Origin: Alteromonas stellipolaris
Lineage (GTDB): Bacteria > Pseudomonadota > Gammaproteobacteria > Enterobacterales > Alteromonadaceae
Length of the DNA stretch: 64,000 nt
Assembly (NCBI RefSeq): GCF_001562115.1
Contig: NZ_CP013926.1
Location: forward strand, 4,402,001-4,466,000
Reading direction: 5' to 3'
The translations under genes and the position numbers were made by a program. Within the stretch, counting starts at the first letter, position 1; every line of letters begins with the position of its first letter. Below, piece by piece: positions 43,255 to 52,059 of this stretch. The notes under the pieces were generated by a model. The model worked only from the letters and a program-made list of their open reading frames with translations, did not search any database and was not told the origin of the DNA.

Positions 43255-43935
43255 ATGGTTCCATGGGTTAAATTGGGCACAGCTCAAATTCCAAATAATG
43301 GTGGTGAACTAACGTTCTCTCAACGAGACGAAGAGTTCAGTATTCGACTTTCCGGTATTCGTGGCGAGTTGATGAATAGCCGTGTGTACAACTCAGAAAA
43401 AGAGCTGTCACAAATGGGCTGCGAACACCTTAAATCCACACCTAACGCACACGTTTTAGTGGGCGGTTTAGGGATGGGATACACCCTTGCAGCAGCGCTA
43501 AAAGCAGTGACGCCTAGCTCACAAGTCACCGTGGCAGAGTTAATTCCTGAGGTTGTGGAATGGAACAAAGGCCCACTGGGTAACTGCGCTAAGAACCCAC
43601 TTCAAGACCCTAGAACGAATGTTAAAGTAGGTGATGTAAAACATCTTCTGAATACTAAAACGCCAACCTACGACGCCATATTATTGGATGTAGACAATGG
43701 CCCTGAAGGCTTAACCCATTCTGACAATAATTGGATCTATTCAATCGAAGGTTTAGAAGATATCTACGAGGTGCTTAAGCCCAATGGCATGTTAGCCATT
43801 TGGTCTGCGGGGCCTGATTACTTGTTTTCCGTTCGCCTAAAAAATGCAGGCTACGTAGTAAGTACTCGTATTGCCAGAGCACGGAAGGGTAAAGGAAGTA
43901 AGCACACCATTTTCTTGGCTAGAAAACCCGGTTAA
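43255..43935 (+). CDS. Spermidine-synthase-like (Rossmann methyltransferase-fold) protein
   Basis: This is a 226-residue protein of the spermine/spermidine synthase fold: HVLVGGLGMGYTLAAAL near 65-81 (nucleotide-sulfonium loop), VTVAELIPEVVEWNKGPLG near 91, YDAILLDVDNGPEGLTH near 138-154 and IYEVLKPNGMLAIWSAGPD. Residues that bind the polyamine are not obvious, so the true substrate is uncertain. I place the start at ATG 43255. The earlier ATG at 43189 overlaps an extended -10 element (TGTGCTATTCT, 43190-43200) and the codons between look unrelated to the family. Confidence 0.8.
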   Translation: MVPWVKLGTAQIPNNGGELTFSQRDEEFSIRLSGIRGELMNSRVYNSEKELSQMGCEHLKSTPNAHVLVGGLGMGYTLAAALKAVTPSSQVTVAELIPEVVEWNKGPLGNCAKNPLQDPRTNVKVGDVKHLLNTKTPTYDAILLDVDNGPEGLTHSDNNWIYSIEGLEDIYEVLKPNGMLAIWSAGPDYLFSVRLKNAGYVVSTRIARARKGKGSKHTIFLARKPG

Positions 43936-43957
43936 CTCACACATTTAATTAGCCCCT

Positions 43958-44620
43958 TTAACTCACACTGGCCCCATAATTTTTGATTTTATTCATTTGA
44001 ATCAGCAAGCCTCCACGGGTAATTACGCTGGCCCCATTAAGTAAAATAAGGGGCCAAGCTACTGCAAACGGCATGGTAAACGCGAACGCGAGTGTTGTGA
44101 CATCTTTAATTAGAATACTGCGGAATAAGGCTGGCGATAGCGCGCCTATAATCCGACTGCGCCTTAGCAACATTATTTGATGTAACGTACCTTGCACTAA
44201 TAGCACGGTTACTGCCAACATTAAGCTGTTTGCTCCAATCTTGGCAAGATTAGGGTAAGGCCGAAAGCCTATAGAGCATAGTCCTATTACCAAAGCACCA
44301 GCACACAAGCTAACTACAAAACTCGTTGATATTGACCGCCTGTCTCGCCAAATTTGATAAAGGATGGCCAATATCAGAAGAAGCGCACCGAAACGAGTCC
44401 ACACTAAATAATGACTAAGCGGCTCTATCGCAATACCGAAAATAAAATTGGCATAAAACGCAAAAAAGCTTGAGGCAAACTGGTTTACCGACAAGCTTTG
44501 AGTTGCGCTCTGATGACTTTTGCGAAGCGCCTCTATATTAGAAATTTGCTTCGCAAGTCCATACCAGGTCAGCAAAAAAGCGACTGCGCTCACGGTACCT
44601 AAAATATGGTACAACACCAC
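43958..44620 (-). CDS. Multi-pass membrane protein, possibly PQ-loop related
   Basis: This 220-residue inner-membrane protein has six to seven hydrophobic segments. The stretch GLAKQISNIEALRKSHQSATQSLSVNQFASSFFAFYANFIFGI followed by RFGALLLILAILYQIWRDRR recalls one PQ-loop repeat, with a second less clear half (LLRRSRIIGALSPALFRSILIKDVTTLAFAFTMP). Identification is tentative. The last 25 residues are encoded over two GGCCCCAT words resembling the nearby REP-like element. It follows glmS after 26 bases on the same strand and could be co-transcribed. Confidence 0.6.
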   Translation of the reverse strand: MVLYHILGTVSAVAFLLTWYGLAKQISNIEALRKSHQSATQSLSVNQFASSFFAFYANFIFGIAIEPLSHYLVWTRFGALLLILAILYQIWRDRRSISTSFVVSLCAGALVIGLCSIGFRPYPNLAKIGANSLMLAVTVLLVQGTLHQIMLLRRSRIIGALSPALFRSILIKDVTTLAFAFTMPFAVAWPLILLNGASVITRGGLLIQMNKIKNYGASVS

Positions 44621-44646
44621 AATTCCTCAGCCGCTTTATCTAAACC

Positions 44647-46479
44647 CTACTCTACCGTAACCGACTTCGCCAAGTTACGAGGCTGATCCACATCGGTACC
44701 TTTAATTAACGCTACATAGTAAGACAGTAGCTGTAACGGCAAGGTATAAATGATAGGGGCAATAGGTGCTTCGCAGTGCGGTACATTGATTACGCGCATG
44801 GTGTCGTCACCTTTGAACGCGGCGTCTTTATCGGCGAACACATACATAATGCCACCACGAGCGCGTACTTCTTCTACATTCGATTTAAGCTTTTCTAGCA
44901 ATTCATTATTAGGCGCAACTACGATTACCGGCATTTCATCATCGATAAGTGCCAGTGGGCCATGCTTTAATTCGCCTGAAGCATAGGCTTCTGCGTGAAT
45001 ATAAGAAATCTCTTTTAGCTTAAGCGCCCCTTCCATAGCAATAGGATATTGGTCACCACGGCCTAAAAACAGGCTGTGCTGTTTATCGGCAAATTCTTCG
45101 GCTAAATCTTCAATACCTTGGGTAATGGTAAGGGTTTCTTCTAATTTCGCTGGCAAGCTTTGAAGAGCACTGATGATATCTTGCTTGTCACTCTCAGCCA
45201 TACCGTTTTTCTCGCCCAATGCTAGGGTTAGCATTAAGAATGCAGCTAGCTGCGTTGTAAATGCTTTGGTAGATGCCACGCCTATTTCAGCGCCAGCCCG
45301 TGTCATAAAGGCTAAATCTGATTCGCGCACTAGCGATGAGCCCGGTACGTTACAAATAGCTAAACTTGCGCTATACCCAATTTCTTTTGCTAAGCGTAAT
45401 GCCGCTAAAGTATCGGCTGTTTCGCCCGACTGTGAAATGGTAATAAGTAGGCTATTTGGGTGCACTACCGACTTGCGGTAACGGAACTCAGAGGCAATTT
45501 CGATATTGCACGACACATTGGCGTATTGCTCTAACCAATAGCGGGCGGTCATACCTGAATGATAACTGGTACCACAGGCTACAATTTGAACGTGTTTAAT
45601 TTTACTGAAAATATCATCGGCACCGTTTCCAAAAACATCTGCCGCTAATCCATTTTCGGTTAGTCTGTCTTTTAGTGTGTTACGCACTACTACCGGCTGC
45701 TCGTGAATTTCTTTCAGCATATAGTGGCGATAAGCGCCTTTGTCGCCGGCGTCGTGTTCAACGTTCGACTCTATAATTTCACGTTCAACGGCATTACCGT
45801 CTTTGTCATAAATAGCAATGGTGCGGCGAGTAATGTCGGCAACATCGCCCTCTTCCAAAAAGATAAAGCGGCGTGTTACAGGCAATAACGCCATTTGGTC
45901 TGATGCAACAAAGTTTTCACCCAACCCTAAACCGATGACTAACGGGCTGCCAGAGCGCGCTACAACCATACGGCCCACATCTTCTTTGTCGATAACAACA
46001 GTACCGTACGCGCCATGGAAGGTTTTTACTGACGCTTGAACCGCTTCTAACAAGTCTTTACCAGCATCTAAAGCTTCATGCACGGTGTGGGCAATGGTTT
46101 CGGTATCGGTGTCGCTACTGAACACGTAGCCTTTTGCTGAAAGCTGTTCACGTAGGGCTTGGTAGTTTTCAATAATGCCGTTGTGCACAACAGCAACACG
46201 ATCGCTAGAAAAATGTGGGTGAGCATTGGCTACCGTTACGCCACCATGAGTGGCCCAGCGCGTATGCGCAATACCGGTAGTCCCTAGCGCTTCGTCGTTG
46301 GCAATAATATCTACCAGCTCTTGTACCTTTCCGGTACTTCTTATGCGATTTAGTGTGCCATCTTGTTGCAACAGAGCTACACCTGAAGAGTCGTAACCAC
46401 GGTATTCAAGCCGCTTTAGCCCTTCTAATAAAATTTCGACAACATTACGTTCACCAACAGCACCGACAATTCCACACAT
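44647..46479 (-). CDS. glmS: Glutamine--fructose-6-phosphate aminotransferase (isomerizing)
   Basis: GlmS makes glucosamine-6-phosphate from fructose-6-phosphate and glutamine, the first step to UDP-GlcNAc for peptidoglycan and LPS. The 610-residue protein starts [17 protein letters not shown] with the catalytic Cys2 of the glutaminase domain (to about 240). Two SIS domains follow (about 290-430 and 460-600: [37 protein letters not shown]), and it ends in [11 protein letters not shown] as the family does. The upstream DeoR-type gene is 2 bases away, so they form one operon. Confidence 0.98.
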   Translation of the reverse strand: MCGIVGAVGERNVVEILLEGLKRLEYRGYDSSGVALLQQDGTLNRIRSTGKVQELVDIIANDEALGTTGIAHTRWATHGGVTVANAHPHFSSDRVAVVHNGIIENYQALREQLSAKGYVFSSDTDTETIAHTVHEALDAGKDLLEAVQASVKTFHGAYGTVVIDKEDVGRMVVARSGSPLVIGLGLGENFVASDQMALLPVTRRFIFLEEGDVADITRRTIAIYDKDGNAVEREIIESNVEHDAGDKGAYRHYMLKEIHEQPVVVRNTLKDRLTENGLAADVFGNGADDIFSKIKHVQIVACGTSYHSGMTARYWLEQYANVSCNIEIASEFRYRKSVVHPNSLLITISQSGETADTLAALRLAKEIGYSASLAICNVPGSSLVRESDLAFMTRAGAEIGVASTKAFTTQLAAFLMLTLALGEKNGMAESDKQDIISALQSLPAKLEETLTITQGIEDLAEEFADKQHSLFLGRGDQYPIAMEGALKLKEISYIHAEAYASGELKHGPLALIDDEMPVIVVAPNNELLEKLKSNVEEVRARGGIMYVFADKDAAFKGDDTMRVINVPHCEAPIAPIIYTLPLQLLSYYVALIKGTDVDQPRNLAKSVTVE

Positions 46480-46481
46480 AA

Positions 46482-47267
46482 TTACTCTCCGTTTTGCGCA
46501 GCGACCAGCACCGTTACGCCTTGTTGTTCAATTAGATATTTATCCTCGTCACTGATGCCATTATCAGTCACAAGAGTAGAGATATTTTCCCAGCCCAACT
46601 CTAAATTGGGCATTTTGTTCGACAGCTTATTCGACGTTGCCATTACAACAACTTCATGAGCAGCTCGTGCCATGGCGCGAGTAAGCCCTGTTAATTCATT
46701 AAAGGTCGTAGTTCCGCGATTCACATCAATACCCGCTGCACCAATAAACGCCATATCAAAACTATATGCCGATACCAATTGTTCGGCCATTGCACCTTGG
46801 AATGAACGAGATGCGGGATCCCAGGTGCCACCTGTCATCAAAATAGTGGGTTCGTTATTGCTTTTGGTCAGCTGACTCGCTGCATCTAAGGCATTGGTCA
46901 TTACTACCAAGTTGGGTATATCACGAAGGCAGGGTAAAAGCGCAGCGATGGTACTGCCGCAATCCAACACTATTTTTGAGCCTTGTTGAATGCGACTAGC
47001 AGCAAGCTTACCTATATTCTGTTTTATTGATGAAGGTAAGTTCACTACATTGGTTTCGCCTTGAGAAGCAGATAGGGGTGCGGCACCGCCAAATTGGCGA
47101 ATAAGCTTTTTTTGGTCTGCCAAGGCGGCTAGATCTTTTCGAATAGTCACTTCAGATGTGCTGAACTGGGCCGCGAGCAATTCAACTTGCGCGTAGCCGT
47201 GAGTATTTACCCATTTAATAATGCCAGCGCGGCGCTGATCTACAGAACGACTCGTTTTCAAACTCAA
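46482..47267 (-). CDS. DeoR family transcriptional regulator of glmS operon
   Basis: This 261-residue regulator has a DeoR winged HTH (about 8-62: [54 protein letters not shown]) and a sugar-phosphate-sensing domain (from about 80: [17 protein letters not shown] ... [51 protein letters not shown]). Next to glmS it likely senses an amino-sugar phosphate and controls GlcN-6-P synthesis. A strong palindrome lies about 60 bases upstream of its start, consistent with autoregulation of the two-gene operon. Confidence 0.92.
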   Translation of the reverse strand: MSLKTSRSVDQRRAGIIKWVNTHGYAQVELLAAQFSTSEVTIRKDLAALADQKKLIRQFGGAAPLSASQGETNVVNLPSSIKQNIGKLAASRIQQGSKIVLDCGSTIAALLPCLRDIPNLVVMTNALDAASQLTKSNNEPTILMTGGTWDPASRSFQGAMAEQLVSAYSFDMAFIGAAGIDVNRGTTTFNELTGLTRAMARAAHEVVVMATSNKLSNKMPNLELGWENISTLVTDNGISDEDKYLIEQQGVTVLVAAQNGE

Positions 47268-47327
47268 TTCAACCCCAGCATGACGGAAACTACAGTGCTT
47301 CCTCTAAATCATTTCTACACTATTCCT

Positions 47328-47360
47328 AAATCATAACTTTCAAAACGAAAGTTATGATTT
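47328..47360. promoter_or_regulatory. Perfect 14-base inverted repeat before the DeoR-glmS operon
   Basis: Arms AAATCATAACTTTC and its exact complement (47328-47341 with 47347-47360) flank AAAAC. More GAAAG words follow at about 47368. Distance to the regulator ATG is 61 bases. DeoR-type proteins often bind CTTTC/GAAAG-containing repeats, so this is probably the operator. Confidence 0.62.
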
Positions 47361-47455
47361 ACAAAGTGAAAGAAATGTAAGCTATTCGCGGCTATTTCGC
47401 AAGTTTTTCGTACAATTTTTACTAGTAAGCTATCAACGTATAAACCGGTAGGCAC

Positions 47456-47482
47456 AAAAAAGGACAACCTTGGTTGTCCTTT
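47456..47482 (-). terminator. Terminator of glmU
   Basis: On the minus strand the stem AAAGGACAACC/GGTTGTCCTTT (loop of 2) is followed by six T, about 40 bases after the glmU stop. Confidence 0.88.
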
Positions 47483-47521
47483 CATTTAGCACTAAACCGC
47501 GCTAAAGCTATTACATGCTAG

Positions 47522-48880
47522 TTATTTTTTTGTCGGGCGAGGCCAGTTCGCAATATTGCGCTGCTTCCCTCGTGCTACTGCTAATGCGGCGCTTTCTACT
47601 TCGGTGGTAATGACCGAGCCAGCACCTACCGTAGCATTGTCACCAATGATCACAGGGGCCACTAATGAAGAATTCGAACCTACGAAGGCATTCTGACCTA
47701 TTACGGTTTTAGATTTATTCACGCCGTCATAGTTACAAGTAATGGTGCCAGCACCAATATTAGCATTAGCGCCCACTTCAGCATCACCGAGGTAAGTAAG
47801 GTGATTAACCTTAGCGCCTTCGCCTAGCACGGTTTTCTTCATTTCCACGAAGTTACCCACTTTAGATTTTGCGTGCATAACCGCGCCAGGGCGCAAGCGA
47901 CCAAATGGCCCTACAGTGCAGCTTTCACCCACTATGGCTTCTTCGATAATAGAATTTGCTTCAATAACCGCGTTATCGGCAATTTCACAATTTTTCAAAA
48001 CGCAGTTTGGCCCAATAGTCACGTTATTACCTAAAATAACGTTACCTTCTACCACCGCGTTAATATCAATGGTGACGTCTTGCCCCGTGGTTAATGTGCC
48101 TCTAAGGTCAAAACGTTGAGGGTCGGCCAGTGCCACACCATTGGTCATTAGTTCGTTTGCTTGGCGAAGCTGCAGTGCGCGCTCAAGATGTGCTAATTGA
48201 ATGCGGTTATTTACCCCTTCAACCTCAACCACCTCTTGTGGTTGTGCCGATTGAATACGCTTGCCTTCTTTAGCAGCCATTTCAATCACATCAGTAAGAT
48301 AATACTCACCTTGTGCATTGCTATTACTTAACGCACCCAACCAACGCTTTAAATCGCTTCCGGACATCATCATCATGCCGGTATTGATTTCACAAATTTG
48401 CTTTTGTGCATCGGTAGCATCTTTGTGCTCAACAATGGCGGTGATGTTGTCGTCTTTACGAATAATTCGGCCCATTCCTGTAGGGTCGTCTAATTCAACG
48501 GTAAGCAAGGCTAAATCACACTCGGCTTTTACTGCTTTTAGTTTCGCCAAGGTTTCTTCGCGAATAAGGGGGGCATCGCCAACTAATACAAGTACATCTT
48601 CATCATCGTTAATGTGCGGCGCGGCTTGCTGCACCGCATGACCCGTGCCTAATTGTTCTTCTTGCAAACACCAATTTAAGTTTTCGCCAGTTATTGTGGC
48701 CTTTAGCTTGTCGCCTCCATGACCATAAACTAAATGAATACTATCAGCCTCTAAGGCTTGAACGGTGTTGATAATACGCTGCACCATGGGCACTCCGCCC
48801 ACTTTGTGAAGTACTTTTGGTAACGAAGACTTCATGCGCGTGCCTTTACCTGCGGCTAAAACTACCACTGAAAATGCCAT
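47522..48880 (-). CDS. glmU: Bifunctional GlcN-1-P acetyltransferase / GlcNAc-1-P uridyltransferase
   Basis: GlmU makes UDP-GlcNAc from glucosamine-1-phosphate in two steps. The 452-residue protein has the uridyltransferase domain (about 1-230: VVLAAGKGTRMKSSLPKVLHKVGGVPMV, GDAPLIREETL, EINTGMMMM) and the left-handed beta-helix acetyltransferase (about 250-452, hexapeptide repeats; FGRLRPGAVMHAKSKVGNFVEMKKT, LTYLGDAEVGANANIGAGTITCNYDG). It is separately terminated from the DeoR-glmS operon downstream on the same strand, yet works in the same pathway. Confidence 0.98.
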   Translation of the reverse strand: MAFSVVVLAAGKGTRMKSSLPKVLHKVGGVPMVQRIINTVQALEADSIHLVYGHGGDKLKATITGENLNWCLQEEQLGTGHAVQQAAPHINDDEDVLVLVGDAPLIREETLAKLKAVKAECDLALLTVELDDPTGMGRIIRKDDNITAIVEHKDATDAQKQICEINTGMMMMSGSDLKRWLGALSNSNAQGEYYLTDVIEMAAKEGKRIQSAQPQEVVEVEGVNNRIQLAHLERALQLRQANELMTNGVALADPQRFDLRGTLTTGQDVTIDINAVVEGNVILGNNVTIGPNCVLKNCEIADNAVIEANSIIEEAIVGESCTVGPFGRLRPGAVMHAKSKVGNFVEMKKTVLGEGAKVNHLTYLGDAEVGANANIGAGTITCNYDGVNKSKTVIGQNAFVGSNSSLVAPVIIGDNATVGAGSVITTEVESAALAVARGKQRNIANWPRPTKK

Positions 48881-49078
48881 GCTATTCCTTTACGAAAATC
48901 GATAATACGAACTTTTGCCTAGTGTATCTAAGGCGTGGTTATATGTCAGCGATTGATTTTTGAGGGCTCATTCTTAAGTCTATATCTGAGTTAAACAGCC
49001 TAGTAGTTCATTAAATCAACGGGTATACTTTGTTTTCAACTGAATTGGATTGGAGCAGCAAAGGAGCTTGCGTAGTCA

Positions 49079-50500
49079 GTGAATACTTTTCGAACACTTC
49101 ACCGAAGTATATTGGTGCTGTTTGCCGTCGTGGTTTTGGCTATTGTTACCCTGGTACATTTTAGTATTTCTAAAATTGTAGCGGAGCAAAGCAGAGCACA
49201 GCAACAGTCATTGTCGCCAGCGGTGTCTCTTATTGTCGAGCAGTTATTAAAGCCTCTTCACACATCTGAAGCGTTAGGCCATTCCACTGAATTAGTTACC
49301 TTGATGGAAGGCGACGAGGTTGACGAAGCCGCAATATTTAACACCCTAAACCGACTTGAAAGAGAATTCGGTTTATCTTTTTTTATTGCCAGCGAAAATG
49401 CCAAACGCCAATTTAATTCTGATGGTACTACCATCGATTTAATTGAAGGCGAAGTCAGTTGGTATTTTAAATACCGTGACGGACCACAAGATGCGGTGGC
49501 AGATATTGGTAAATGGGAAGACACTCATTTTTATATCGACCTGAAGGTTTTTGATGACGATGGCCGATTTTTAGGTTTCTTCGGCGTAGGAAAAAGCTTA
49601 CGCAGCTTCATTAATGTCTTCGATTCTTATAAAGAGCAGTACGGCTACGATTTTCTTTTTGTCGATGAAAAGGGAGACATCATGCTGTCTTCCGATCCTT
49701 CTCTTGTGGCGTCGTATTCTGATTTTACCAATCTTTCAGAGCTACCTTGGTATGCCAGCCTCCCGATTACGGTACAAGACGAGCAAGCCCTTAATAACAA
49801 GTTGGTGACTATCGATCAAAAAGACTTTTTGATTGCGGAAGTTAAATTAAACCAGTTTGGATGGACGGTGTTTTTGCTAAGTCCTTTAGAAGACCGGCAA
49901 ACCGAAATATCGCAAGCCTTTATCTTCAGTGTAGTAACTTTATTGGTAGTGGTTTTCTCGCTCTTTTTGCTTATTTACAACTTACTTTACTATTTCAGAC
50001 GAGACATGCAGCCCGACTTAATTGTGCGTCATGCTAATCGTTTGCCCGACCGCACTAACCTAGAACTTATCTATCAATCGTTATTAAAAGAACAGCGTTC
50101 TATTAGCGTTATTTTAATCAGCGTAGACGACTTTGGGCATATTATTGATGCCCATGGCCGAAATGCAGGCGATGACGTGTTAGATAAAGTGGTGGCGTAC
50201 CTTTCTGATCACTTACGTGAGCAAGATGTGCTTGGTCGCTGGAGCAGTGAAGAGTTTATTATATTGCTGCCTCAAACAGGGCCGCACGAGGCCTTCGATA
50301 CTGCACAAAACTTGCGTCATGGTATTGCCACATTAACGCCCTTAAGTGAGTCGCCGCAGCTTCAATTGACTGCCTCTTTTGGGGTATCATTTACTGCTAC
50401 CACTCGTAGCATGAACGAAGTTACCGCCCATGCAGAAGATGCGCTATATCAGGCGAAAAGAGATGGGCATAATTTAGTGCGTATGCAGCTTATTGAATAA
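49079..50500 (+). CDS. Membrane GGDEF protein with degenerate SSEEF motif
   Basis: This 473-residue membrane protein has TM1 about 10-30, a periplasmic double-Cache-like sensor region (about 35-275, SWYFKYRDGPQDAVADIGKWEDTHFYIDLKVFDDDGRFLGFFGVGKSL resembles such domains), TM2 about 281-303 and a GGDEF-fold domain from about 320. The active-site loop reads RWSSEEF instead of GG(D/E)EF, so catalysis is doubtful. The inhibitory motif REQD (RxxD) just before it is kept, so the protein may bind c-di-GMP as an effector. The GTG at 49079 is the start in frame; the ribosome site (AAGGAG, 12 bases away) is only fair. Confidence 0.82.
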   Translation: MNTFRTLHRSILVLFAVVVLAIVTLVHFSISKIVAEQSRAQQQSLSPAVSLIVEQLLKPLHTSEALGHSTELVTLMEGDEVDEAAIFNTLNRLEREFGLSFFIASENAKRQFNSDGTTIDLIEGEVSWYFKYRDGPQDAVADIGKWEDTHFYIDLKVFDDDGRFLGFFGVGKSLRSFINVFDSYKEQYGYDFLFVDEKGDIMLSSDPSLVASYSDFTNLSELPWYASLPITVQDEQALNNKLVTIDQKDFLIAEVKLNQFGWTVFLLSPLEDRQTEISQAFIFSVVTLLVVVFSLFLLIYNLLYYFRRDMQPDLIVRHANRLPDRTNLELIYQSLLKEQRSISVILISVDDFGHIIDAHGRNAGDDVLDKVVAYLSDHLREQDVLGRWSSEEFIILLPQTGPHEAFDTAQNLRHGIATLTPLSESPQLQLTASFGVSFTATTRSMNEVTAHAEDALYQAKRDGHNLVRMQLIE

Positions 50501-50560
50501 TAAGCTGCTGAGCTTTTATTTTTCTATTTGAAATTTAACGGACAGATTTCTATATAACGC

Positions 50561-50625
50561 TTAGCATCACCACTGTATCAGTCGCTCTTAGCTATTTTTA
50601 GCTAAACGGTGGGCGGTGATGCTAA
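50561..50625. other. Nested inverted repeats between convergent genes
   Basis: The outer arms TTAGCATCACC/GGTGATGCTAA (50561-50571 with 50615-50625) enclose an inner stem TTAGCT/AGCTAA (50588-50593 with 50600-50605, loop ATTTTT). Both genes around it end here, so it may be a bidirectional terminator or a small structured element. There is no T-run outside. Confidence 0.5.
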
Positions 50626-50654
50626 CGTCCTTTCGAACCGAGCAAACAAACTTC

Positions 50655-51545
50655 TTACGCCGTTTTGGCTGCCCGGCTACGTTTTATCATACCTATCACA
50701 CCGGTAGTGAGTGCCACACCTGTTAATATCATTACCCCACCAATAATGGTTTGTAACGACAAGTGTTCTTGCAAAAACAATACGCCCCAAATAATGCCAA
50801 ATAATGGCACCATGTAGGCCACTGATATCGCTTTTGCTGGGCCCACATTCGCTATTAGTTTGAAATACAAAATGTAAGCAATAGCAGTACCTAAAATGGC
50901 TAGCGCCACGGCATTTAACCATGCGTTAGTACTTGGCATAGTGGCTGGTAATGTACTTAGCGCGAAAGGCGCTAACATAATAGATGCCATTGCTTGGCTT
51001 CCAGTAGCCACCACTAAAGGCCGCACGCCTTGCAGCCACCGTTTCATCATGCTGGCCGCAATGCCATAGCAGGTAGTGGCAAGTAAAGCGGTTAGAATAG
51101 GCACAAAGCTAATATCACCTTCCCCTAACTTTTGCTGGCTTATAACCGTTACCCCTAAAAACCCAAGCGCTAATCCGGCGATAGCAGTGGGAGTAAGCTT
51201 GTCACCCAGCCATAGCCACGCCACTAACGCGCCGAACATTGGTGCAGTCGCGTTTAAAATGGCATTAACCCCAGCTTCTAAATGCAAACTGCTGTAGTTA
51301 AATAATACGAAGGGCACAGCAGTATTCGCTAGCCCTACTAATGCAATGGGGAACCAATACCTAAAAATTTGGTTCACGCCACCGGTCAGCATTAAAATAG
51401 GTAATAGCACACAGGTAGCAAGCACGGTACGAATGGCTACCAGTACATAAATACCAAACTCTGGTGCCGCCACCCGCATAAAAATAAATGAGCCGCCCCA
51501 AATAGACGCTAATAATAATAGTGCAGCAATATCTCTTAAGCCCAT
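50655..51545 (-). CDS. EamA/DMT family transporter
   Basis: This 296-residue inner-membrane transporter has ten predicted segments in two EamA repeats (about 5-135 and 145-280), with ASIWGGSFIFMRVAAPEF at the start and AYMVPLFGIIWGVLFLQEHLS in the second repeat. Substrate unknown; members export metabolites such as amino acids. Its ATG overlaps the end of ogt by 10 bases, so it is the third gene of the alkylation-repair operon, though no link to repair is known. Confidence 0.9.
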   Translation of the reverse strand: MGLRDIAALLLLASIWGGSFIFMRVAAPEFGIYVLVAIRTVLATCVLLPILMLTGGVNQIFRYWFPIALVGLANTAVPFVLFNYSSLHLEAGVNAILNATAPMFGALVAWLWLGDKLTPTAIAGLALGFLGVTVISQQKLGEGDISFVPILTALLATTCYGIAASMMKRWLQGVRPLVVATGSQAMASIMLAPFALSTLPATMPSTNAWLNAVALAILGTAIAYILYFKLIANVGPAKAISVAYMVPLFGIIWGVLFLQEHLSLQTIIGGVMILTGVALTTGVIGMIKRSRAAKTA

Positions 51546-52021
51546 AGTACGCCTTGCGCCCCTTCTAATTTCAATAAATATTGCTTACGTTCAAGCCCAC
51601 CTGCGTATCCCGTTAGGGTTTTATTGCTTCCAATAACTCGGTGACATGGTACCACTATCGCAATAGGGTTGCGCCCATTGGCCATACCCACGGCACGGAC
51701 CGCTTTAGGATTATTTAGCTTATTGGCAATATCGGCATAACTGGCGGTTTCGCCATAAGGGATATCGCATAAAGCCTTCCATACCGCCTGCTGAAATGCA
51801 GTGCCTTTGGTATCAAAAGGTAAGTCGAATTGGGTGAGGCTACCATTAAAATAAGCCGCTAACTGTGCTTTCGCTGTTTCAGTAAGGTCATTACTGTGAA
51901 CGCCGCCATCAACGTCAGCATTAACGCTATCAACAAAAGTAATGGCACTAATTCCTTTGCTAGTAGCTGCTATTTCAATAAGCCCTTGTGGTGACTCAAG
52001 GTAGCTTTTGCATACTGTCAT
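51536..52021 (-). CDS. ogt: Methylated-DNA--[protein]-cysteine S-methyltransferase
   Basis: This is a 161-residue suicide enzyme that removes methyl groups from O6-methylguanine. The acceptor Cys is in IAIVVPCHRVIGSNKTLTGYAGGLERKQYLL (about 119-149), with the preceding HTH-like part FQQAVWKALCDIPYGETASYADIANKLNNPKAVRAVG. It follows the Ada-AlkA gene after 38 bases, supplying the O6-guanine activity that protein lacks. Confidence 0.95.
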   Translation of the reverse strand: MTVCKSYLESPQGLIEIAATSKGISAITFVDSVNADVDGGVHSNDLTETAKAQLAAYFNGSLTQFDLPFDTKGTAFQQAVWKALCDIPYGETASYADIANKLNNPKAVRAVGMANGRNPIAIVVPCHRVIGSNKTLTGYAGGLERKQYLLKLEGAQGVLWA

Positions 52022-52059
52022 GACTTATTCCTACTGATAAATGTATACCCAAAAACACG

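Noticed and set aside
46480..47327. Possible glmS ribozyme or riboswitch before glmS
   Set aside because: Only 2 bases separate glmS from the regulator gene and no ribozyme-like structure can be placed; control appears to lie upstream of the regulator.
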